Below are positions 58,488-64,000 of a stretch of 64,000 nt of DNA, one piece after another. The stretch comes from Bacteroidales bacterium. GTDB lineage: Bacteria > Bacteroidota > Bacteroidia > Bacteroidales > UBA932. The notes beneath the pieces were generated by a model. That model saw nothing but the letters and a program-made list of their open reading frames with translations. It had not been told where the DNA came from and did not search any database. Within the stretch, counting starts at the first letter, position 1, and each line of letters starts with the position of its first letter. A program made the translations under genes and the position numbers. The DNA lies in NCBI GenBank assembly GCA_017428725.1, contig JAFRQH010000002.1, forward strand, positions 1 through 64,000, read 5' to 3'.

Positions 58488-58520
58488 AAAAAAACCGACC
58501 CCCTGAGGGGCCGGTTTTTT
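58488..58520. terminator. Bidirectional terminator
   Basis: AAAAAACCG-A-CCCC and GGGG-C-CGGTTTTTT around CTGA: a long stem with one mismatch, flanked by A- and T-runs, between the convergent DUF6298 and aquaporin genes. Confidence 0.85.
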
Positions 58521-58534
58521 AATGTTGGAGTCGC

Positions 58535-59203
58535 TTATTCCTTGGCGAGGAATTTCCACACGCAGGCGGAGAGCGCCGCACCGACGAGCGGGCCGACGAA
58601 GAACACCCACACATCCTTGAGGGCTGCGCCACCGGCGAAGATGGCCGGGCCGAGGGAACGGGCCGGGTTGACGGAGGTGCCGGTCAGGTTGATGCAGACC
58701 AGGTGTACGAGAATCAGGGTGAGACCGATGGCAAGGCCCGCAGGCTTGCCGGCTCCCAGTTTCTCGTCCGTAGCGCCGAGCACGACGAGCACGAAGATGA
58801 AGGTGGCGATGCACTCTACGAGGAGGGCTCCACCCACGCCGCCGGCATTGGCCACGCCGTTGGAGCCGAGACCGCCGGTCAGGTCCGGAGCGGCGACGAC
58901 CTTCGTGAGGAGCAGCAGGATGGCACCGGCGATGATGCCGCCGATGATCTGGCCGCACCAGTAGCCACAGGCGTCCTTCCACGTCATCTTGCCGGACAGG
59001 GCGACGGCGAACGTGATGGCGGGATTGATGTGGCATCCCGAGATGTTGCCGATCGTGTAGGCCATGGCGACGACGGTCAGACCGAAAGCAATGGCGGTAC
59101 CCACGACACCGGCAGGGGTGTTGCAGCCGAGGAACATTGCGGTCCCGCAGCCAAGGAGCGTCAGGACGAAGGTCCCGATGCATTCAGCAATGTACTTTTT
59201 CAT
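58535..59203 (-). CDS. aqpZ: Aquaporin Z-type water channel
   Basis: 222 residues with six helices and both NPA half-helices: SGCHINPAITFA (NPA 60-62) and TGTSVNPARSLGPA (NPA 179-181). The selectivity filter residues that mark water channels are present: an aromatic in TAIAFGLTV (F40), His in ILVHLV (H167) and R182. This fits AqpZ rather than a glycerol facilitator (GlpF has Asp after the second NPA region). It equalises osmotic pressure across the inner membrane. Transcribed alone; a terminator lies just past its end. Confidence 0.93.
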   Translation of the reverse strand: MKKYIAECIGTFVLTLLGCGTAMFLGCNTPAGVVGTAIAFGLTVVAMAYTIGNISGCHINPAITFAVALSGKMTWKDACGYWCGQIIGGIIAGAILLLLTKVVAAPDLTGGLGSNGVANAGGVGGALLVECIATFIFVLVVLGATDEKLGAGKPAGLAIGLTLILVHLVCINLTGTSVNPARSLGPAIFAGGAALKDVWVFFVGPLVGAALSACVWKFLAKE

Positions 59204-59300
59204 CTGAAATTGGTTTTAGGGTTTTGTTTCACGATGCTAATTTAAAAAAAATCCCCGATTATTGTTAACTTTACACGTTAGAATTAAAACACCACATTTT

Positions 59301-60932
59301 ATGTACGACGCCACCCACGGACTCTATGTCGCCCACGGCCCCAACGGGCCGATCTCCATCATCGGCAAGATGGCCAACCGCCACGGATTGATCGCAGGTG
59401 CCACTGGCACCGGCAAGACGGTGACCCTGCAAGTGCTCGCCGAATCCTTCAGCAAGGCAGGCGTCCCCTGCTTCATGGCTGACATGAAGGGCGACCTGTC
59501 GGGCATCAGCCAGGCCGGCAGGCTGAGTGGCTTCATCGAGAAGCGCCTGCCCGAGTTCGGCATCGAGAACCCGCAGTTCGCAGGCTGCCCCACCCGCTTC
59601 TACGACGTCTTCGGCGAGCAGGGGCACCCGATGCGCACGACCATCTCCAACATGGGGCCGATGCTCCTCAGCCGCCTGCTCGGACTCAACGAAGTCCAGT
59701 CCGGCGTGATGGACATCGTCTTCCGCGTGGCGGACGACAAGGGCCTGCTGCTCATCGACATGAAAGACCTGCGTGCGATGCTCGGCTACGTGGCCGAGCA
59801 CGCCGAGGAGTATACCCGGATGTACGGCAACGTATCTATTTCGAGCGTCGGCGCCATCCAGCGCTCGCTTCTTTCGCTGGAGAACCAGGGCGCGGAGAAG
59901 TTCTTCGCCGAGCCTTCCTTCGACATCCAGGACCTGTTCGCCGTGGACGAAGAGGGCCGGGGCGTGATGAGCGTGCTGGCAGCCGACAAGCTGATGCTCA
60001 ATCCCAAGCTCTACTCCACCTTCCTGCTGTGGCTGCTCTCTGACATCTATGCCGCGATGCCCGAAGTCGGCGACCAGGATCTGCCCAAGCTGGTGTTCTT
60101 CTTCGACGAGGCGCACACCCTCTTCACGGACACGGCCCCGGCGCTCGTGAGCAAGATCGAGCAGGTGGTCCGCCTGATCCGAAGCAAGGGTATCGGCGTC
60201 TACTTCATCACGCAGAACCCTTCCGACATCCCCGACAGCGTCCTGGGCCAGCTCGGCAACCGCGTCCAGCACGCCCTGCGCGCCTATACGCCCAAGGACC
60301 AGAAGGCCGTCCGGGCCGCGGCAGAGACCTTCCGGGTCAACCCTTCCTTCAAGACGGAGGACGCCATCATGGCCCTGGAGACGGGCGAGGCGCTGGTCAG
60401 CTTCCTCGACGCCAAGGGTGCGCCGTCCATCGTCGAGCGCGCCAAGATCCTCTTCCCGCTCAGCCAGATCGGTCCCATCACCGCCGGGCAGCGCCTGGAC
60501 ATCAACAATGCCTCTCCCGTGGGCGGCAAGTACGACCACGTCATCGACCGCGAGTCCGCCTTCGAGGTGCTCCTCGCAGACCAGCAGAAGGCCGCCGAGA
60601 CCCAGGCCAAGCAGCAGGAGGAGGTCGAGAAGCAGAAGCAGGAGGCCGCCAAGCCCAAATACAACGACGCCCAGCCCGCCACGAAGGCTGCGTCCACCAA
60701 GGCCGCCAAGCCCGCCAAGGCCAAGAAGAGCATCGCGGCGGCAGTCGCGGCCGCTGCGGCTTCCGCCGCCATCTCCAGCGTGACCCGCAGCGCCGGCACG
60801 GCCGCCGCCAACGCGATCACCGGCAAGAAGCCCAAGGGCGGCAAGAGCGCAGCCGAGAAAGCGATCTCCAGTGCCACGTCCACGGCGCTCCGCACCCTCA
60901 CCCGCAGCATTCTCGGCAGCCTGATCAAGTAG
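59301..60932 (+). CDS. HerA-like DUF853 ATPase
   Basis: 543 residues from ATG 59301. Walker A is GATGTGKTV at 33-41, with ADMKGDLSGISQAG and FYDVFGEQGHPMRTTISNMGPMLLSRLLGLNEVQ in the order of the DUF853 (YjgR-like) family, and Walker B FFFDEAHTLF at 266-275. VVRLIRSKGIGVYFITQNPSDIPDSVLGQLGNRVQHALRAYTPKDQKAV is the conserved sensor region. HerA-type ATPases are hexameric DNA-translocating motors; the biological role of DUF853 members is unsettled. The last about 100 residues are extremely Ala/Lys-rich (KAASTKAAKPAKAKKSIAAAV...), like a histone H1 tail, and probably bind nucleic acid or are disordered. The M23 gene starts 8 bases downstream. Confidence 0.9.
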   Translation: MYDATHGLYVAHGPNGPISIIGKMANRHGLIAGATGTGKTVTLQVLAESFSKAGVPCFMADMKGDLSGISQAGRLSGFIEKRLPEFGIENPQFAGCPTRFYDVFGEQGHPMRTTISNMGPMLLSRLLGLNEVQSGVMDIVFRVADDKGLLLIDMKDLRAMLGYVAEHAEEYTRMYGNVSISSVGAIQRSLLSLENQGAEKFFAEPSFDIQDLFAVDEEGRGVMSVLAADKLMLNPKLYSTFLLWLLSDIYAAMPEVGDQDLPKLVFFFDEAHTLFTDTAPALVSKIEQVVRLIRSKGIGVYFITQNPSDIPDSVLGQLGNRVQHALRAYTPKDQKAVRAAAETFRVNPSFKTEDAIMALETGEALVSFLDAKGAPSIVERAKILFPLSQIGPITAGQRLDINNASPVGGKYDHVIDRESAFEVLLADQQKAAETQAKQQEEVEKQKQEAAKPKYNDAQPATKAASTKAAKPAKAKKSIAAAVAAAAASAAISSVTRSAGTAAANAITGKKPKGGKSAAEKAISSATSTALRTLTRSILGSLIK

Positions 60933-60940
60933 CGTCGTCC

Positions 60941-62155
60941 GTGAGAGTCTCCCGCGTCTTCTGTCTGCTCACGCTGGCCCTGTCGCTCGCAGCCTGCCGA
61001 CCCAAGGTACAGGAGGAGCCGGCCGTGGAGCCCGAACCCCCGGTGCCCGCGCTCGGATTCCGTCCGGAGGGCCTGGCCGTGGATTCGCTTGTGGTTCGGA
61101 GCGGAGAGACCTTCACCGGCCTGATGACGCGCCTGGGAATGAGCCAGGAGGATGCCTTTGAACTCGGGCAGCTGTGCGACAGCACCTTCGATGTCCGCAA
61201 GCTCCGCGCCGGCAACGCCGTCCTGGCCTATTACGATTCCACCGGCAGCGCCCGCCGGCTCCGCTACGCCGTCTACCAGCACGGCATCGTCCGCTCGACC
61301 GTCTTCCAATGCGCTGATTCTCTCGCGCTCTGGAACGTCGACAAACCGGTCGTCCACGAGCGCAAGCTCACCGACGTGACCATCAGCAGCTCCCTATGGA
61401 ATGACATGGTCGCCGCCGGCGCCTCCCCCAACCTGATCATGTCCCTGGCCGACATCTACCAGTGGAGCGTCAATTTCTTCGGCCTGCAGGACGGAGACCG
61501 CTTCCGGATGATCTACGACCAGACGCTTTGCGAGGGGCAGCTCGTATCCATCGACACGGTCCATTTCTGCCTCTTCTCCACACCGGAAGGCAAGGAGGTG
61601 GCCGCCGTGCGCTTCGAGACCACCGAGGGCGGTTCCAACACCTATTGGGACAAAGGCGGCGAGAGTCTCAAGCGGATGTTCCTGAAGGCTCCGCTCAAGT
61701 ACAACCGCATCAGCAGCCGCTTCTCCTATGCGCGCCGGCACCCTGTGACGGGCGTCGTGCGGCCGCATACGGCGGTGGACTACGCCGCGCCCACGGGCAC
61801 GCCCGTCCACGCCATCGGCGACGGCACGGTCACCAAACTGGGATGGGACGGCGGCGGGGGCGGCAACCGCATCCGCATCAAGCACGCGCAGGGATACGAG
61901 AGCAGCTATATGCACCTGTCCCGTTACGCGCCGGGGCTCAAGACCGGCTCCCGGGTCTCGCAGGGAGACCTCATCGGCTATGTCGGCGCCACCGGCACGG
62001 CCACGGGCCCGCACCTGGATTTCCGGGTGTTCCAGAACGGCCGGGCCATCGACCCGCTGTCGCTGAACTCCCCCGCCTCAGAGCCCCTGGACACGGCCTA
62101 CCTGGCCGATTTCAACCGCCTGTACGAGCAATATATGGCGCAAATGCCAGACTGA
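60941..62155 (+). CDS. M23-family peptidase lipoprotein (GTG start)
   Basis: 404 residues from GTG 60941. Lipoprotein signal RVFCLLTLALSLAACRP (Cys19) and a Pro/Glu-rich linker. The middle (about 50-250) resembles the OapA/LysM-like region of MepM-type proteins: VVRSGETFTGLMTRLGMSQEDAFELGQLCD. The C-terminal LytM domain has RFSYARRHPVTGVVRPHTAVDYAAPTGTPVHAIGDGTV with the HxxxD zinc pair, then SSYMHLSRYAPGLKTGSRVSQGDLIGYVGATGTATGPHLDFRV with HLxF. It likely cuts peptidoglycan cross-links (endopeptidase). Anchored to a membrane by the lipid. The aspartates and histidines expected for an active enzyme are all present. Confidence 0.9.
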   Translation: MRVSRVFCLLTLALSLAACRPKVQEEPAVEPEPPVPALGFRPEGLAVDSLVVRSGETFTGLMTRLGMSQEDAFELGQLCDSTFDVRKLRAGNAVLAYYDSTGSARRLRYAVYQHGIVRSTVFQCADSLALWNVDKPVVHERKLTDVTISSSLWNDMVAAGASPNLIMSLADIYQWSVNFFGLQDGDRFRMIYDQTLCEGQLVSIDTVHFCLFSTPEGKEVAAVRFETTEGGSNTYWDKGGESLKRMFLKAPLKYNRISSRFSYARRHPVTGVVRPHTAVDYAAPTGTPVHAIGDGTVTKLGWDGGGGGNRIRIKHAQGYESSYMHLSRYAPGLKTGSRVSQGDLIGYVGATGTATGPHLDFRVFQNGRAIDPLSLNSPASEPLDTAYLADFNRLYEQYMAQMPD

Positions 62156-62198
62156 ACAACCTACCACTGACCTAATAACTAACCTTCTTTCTAACCCT

Positions 62199-62864
62199 AT
62201 GGAAATTAAACCTATCGCTTACTTCCGCTCCCCGCTGCCGGAGAAATTCGGCGTGCCGCGCCAGGCCGGCCTCGCCGGCTCGCTGCAAGGCACCGTGGTC
62301 CTGGAGCCGGAATACCGCGCACCCGAAGCGCTGCGCGGTCTAGAAGACTTTGACTTCATCTGGCTGATCTGGGACTTCCACCTCAACCGGGAGACGGCCT
62401 CCGAGGGGCTGACCGTCCGGCCGCCCCGTCTGGGCGGCAACGAGCGCGTGGGCGTCTTCGCCTCCCGCTCTCCCTACCGGCCCAACCAGTTGGGACTCAG
62501 TTCCGTACAAATCGCCTCCGTGGATGCCGCCGCCGGCGAGATCCACGTCCTGGGTGCGGACCTCGCCGACGGCACGCCCATCTATGACATCAAGCCCTAC
62601 GTGACCTACGCTGACTGCCATTCCGGCGCCCGCAGCGGCTTCGTGGACGGACGCGAATGGAAGCCGCTCGAGGTGCGGCTGCCCCGGGAGTTTTTCCCCT
62701 GCTTCACGCCGGACAACATCGACGGCCTGCTGGAGATCCTCGCCCAGGACCCCCGGCCGCAGTACCAGGACGACCCGGAGCGCATTTACGGCCTCCTGTA
62801 CGAAGGATGCAATGTGAAGTTCAAGGTCGCGGACGGGGTCCTGACCGTCATCGGAGTCGATTAA
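62199..62864 (+). CDS. trmO: tRNA m6t6A37 methyltransferase-family protein (TrmO/TsaA)
   Basis: 221 residues. The TsaA fold opens IKPIAYFRSPLPEKFGVPRQAGLAGSLQGTVVLEPEY, followed by DFDFIWLIWDFHLN, RLGGNERVGVFASRSPYRPNQLGLSSVQI and GTPIYDIKPYVTYADCHSGARSGFVDGREWKPLEV, all TrmO hallmarks. TrmO uses S-adenosylmethionine to methylate t6A at position 37 of threonine tRNAs. Length is normal for the single-domain form (E. coli 235). The 43-base leader is a pyrimidine/A-rich stretch with no promoter box that I can see. Confidence 0.93.
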   Translation: MEIKPIAYFRSPLPEKFGVPRQAGLAGSLQGTVVLEPEYRAPEALRGLEDFDFIWLIWDFHLNRETASEGLTVRPPRLGGNERVGVFASRSPYRPNQLGLSSVQIASVDAAAGEIHVLGADLADGTPIYDIKPYVTYADCHSGARSGFVDGREWKPLEVRLPREFFPCFTPDNIDGLLEILAQDPRPQYQDDPERIYGLLYEGCNVKFKVADGVLTVIGVD

Positions 62865-62883
62865 CCACTAACAGTATCCAGAT

Positions 62884-64000
62884 ATGAAAAGATTGATCCT
62901 GACCGTACTGCTCGGTCTCTCCGTGACGGCCGTCCTCTCCGCCCAGGGCCGCCGTCCGGACGAGCCGCTCCCCAAGTGGGAGGGGCTGGCTGAGACGCCC
63001 CAGATGGGGTGGAATTCCTGGAACAAGTTCGCCACCAACATCAACGAAGAATTGATCAAGGCCACGGCGGACAAAATGGTCGAGTTGGGGCTCGTCGACG
63101 CCGGCTACATCTATCTCAACCTCGACGACGGATGGCACGGAGAGCGGGACGAGCGGGGGTTTATCCACGAAGATCCCGTCAAGTTCCCCTCTGGGATCAA
63201 GGCGCTGGCCGACTACCTGCACGCGCGCGGTCTCAAGCTCGGCATCTACAGCGATGCCGGGACCAACACCTGCGCCTGCTATGCAGGCAGCCTCGGCCAC
63301 GAGTACCAGGATGCCTATACTTATGCCTCCTGGGGCGTGGACTACCTCAAATACGACTGGTGCTACACCAACAACCTCAATCCCAAAGGAGCCTATACCC
63401 TGATGCGCAGCGCCCTGCGCAAGGCCGGGCGTCCGATCCTGTTCAGCATGTGCGAGTGGGGCTCCTCCAAGCCGTGGGAATGGGCGGCGGACGTGGGACA
63501 TTCCTGGCGGACGACCGGCGACATCGGCGCGTCCTTCCTTCCCATCCCGCAGACCTACGACGAGAACGGCAAGCCGAAGTGGAAAGCGCTCGGCGTACTG
63601 GAGATCGTGGAGATGAACGAGCGCCTGCGCGAGTACGCCGGCCCGGGACACTGGAACGACCCCGACATGCTCGAGGTTGGCAACGGACTGACAGACAGCG
63701 AGAACCGTGCTCACTTCACGCTCTGGTGCATGATGGCGGCACCCTTGATCCTGGGAAATGACCTGACTAGCATGTCGGCCGAGACCCTCTCGGTCATCAC
63801 CAACAAGGAGGTCATCGCCATCAATCAGGATCCCCTCGGTATCCAGGGCCTGCGGCTCAAGAAAGACGGCGACCTCCAGTACTGGTTCAAGCCCCTGTCC
63901 GACGGGGACTGGGCCTTCTGCCTGCTCAATGCCGGCGAGACGGAGCAGGAGGTTGGCCTGAACTGGGAGGCTCTTGAGTTCAAGGACAAACTTAGCGGCC
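62884..64000 (+). CDS. GH27 alpha-galactosidase (3' end outside window)
   Basis: The first 372 residues, open to the window edge. Signal peptide KRLILTVLLGLSVTAVLSAQ. The GH27 opening TPQMGWNSWNKFATNINEELIKATADKMVELGLVDAGYIYLNLDDGWHG, the nucleophile D158 in YLKYDWCYTNN and the acid/base D259 in PGHWNDPDMLEVGNGLT are all present, as are the family's paired cysteines (TCACY and SMCEW). It should release terminal alpha-linked galactose, or N-acetylgalactosamine in relatives, in the periplasm or outside. A beta-sandwich C-terminal domain begins around residue 320 (LRLKKDGDLQYWFKPLSDGDWAFCLLNAGE). It follows trmO by 19 bases, probably by chance. Confidence 0.92.
   Translation, partial: MKRLILTVLLGLSVTAVLSAQGRRPDEPLPKWEGLAETPQMGWNSWNKFATNINEELIKATADKMVELGLVDAGYIYLNLDDGWHGERDERGFIHEDPVKFPSGIKALADYLHARGLKLGIYSDAGTNTCACYAGSLGHEYQDAYTYASWGVDYLKYDWCYTNNLNPKGAYTLMRSALRKAGRPILFSMCEWGSSKPWEWAADVGHSWRTTGDIGASFLPIPQTYDENGKPKWKALGVLEIVEMNERLREYAGPGHWNDPDMLEVGNGLTDSENRAHFTLWCMMAAPLILGNDLTSMSAETLSVITNKEVIAINQDPLGIQGLRLKKDGDLQYWFKPLSDGDWAFCLLNAGETEQEVGLNWEALEFKDKLSG

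Noticed and set aside
53189-64000. Polysaccharide utilisation locus
   Set aside because: There is no SusC/SusD pair, hybrid sensor or glycan regulator; the carbohydrate-active genes are scattered among aquaporin, HerA-like, M23 and TrmO genes.

Overview
The window looks like a chromosomal segment of a high-GC member of the Bacteroidota, probably order Bacteroidales; I cannot fix the genus. The evidence is the TAnnTTTG -7 promoter box upstream of many genes, the near absence of Shine-Dalgarno leaders, an arginine pathway with an N-succinylornithine-type carbamoyltransferase, a Tgt lacking its zinc cysteines, and lineage-typical families (DUF6298, DUF3667, TlpA with a DUF4369-like N-terminus, Pot transporter with a 463-residue PotA). 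Genes are GC-rich and tightly packed; intergenic promoters are AT-rich.

Layout. 1-1940: C-terminal part of a barrel-like ComEA/helix-hairpin-helix family protein with odd Ser/Thr-rich inserts. 2001-3710: a small Y1-type (RAYT/IS200-like) transposase followed by several REP-like palindromes and no gene until 3770. 3770-7747 (minus): operon tgt-lptG-dut-murF. 7819-10477: nucleoside transporter and MATE exporter. 10478-13342: divergent threonine degradation genes kbl and tdh sharing a palindromic promoter, then a SprT-like protein. 13339-18632 (minus): outer-membrane beta-barrel candidate plus potABCD polyamine importer. 18720-19907: PatB-type C-S lyase. 19904-23322 (minus): propeller sensor kinase and NarL regulator, divergent from four exported or membrane proteins of unknown function (23439-26278). 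26283-29351 (minus): dicarboxylate symporter, MgtC-like protein, DUF418 protein.

29411-41885 is a continuous ten-gene arginine/carbamoyl-phosphate operon: GNAT-argG-argC-argD-argF'-argB-argE-argH-carA-carB. Most junctions overlap by 1-20 bases. It has an unusually long leader that can fold into a long closing stem. It supplies carbamoyl phosphate (carAB) to the transcarbamylase (argF') in one transcript.

41898-46022: EamA exporter, tRNA-Phe with a complete promoter and terminator, then a four-gene module (DUF2975, HTH, CarboxypepD_reg protein, TlpA) bounded by a 24-nt inverted repeat starting directly after the tRNA terminator. 46034-54424: small lipoproteins, esterase, DUF3667 protein, nucleoside-deoxyribosyltransferase-like protein, an unknown protein, vWA protein, AbrB-acyltransferase pair, LolA-like protein and a propeller lipoprotein. 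54498-64000: NudC, a large beta-helix/DUF6298 protein, aquaporin, HerA-like ATPase, M23 peptidase, TrmO/TsaA and the start of a GH27 alpha-galactosidase.

The best candidates for something undescribed are the folded arginine leader, the transposase with its hairpins, the inverted-repeat-bounded module beside tRNA-Phe, and a recurrent arrangement in which the -7 box lies 4-7 nt before the ATG (possible leaderless mRNAs).
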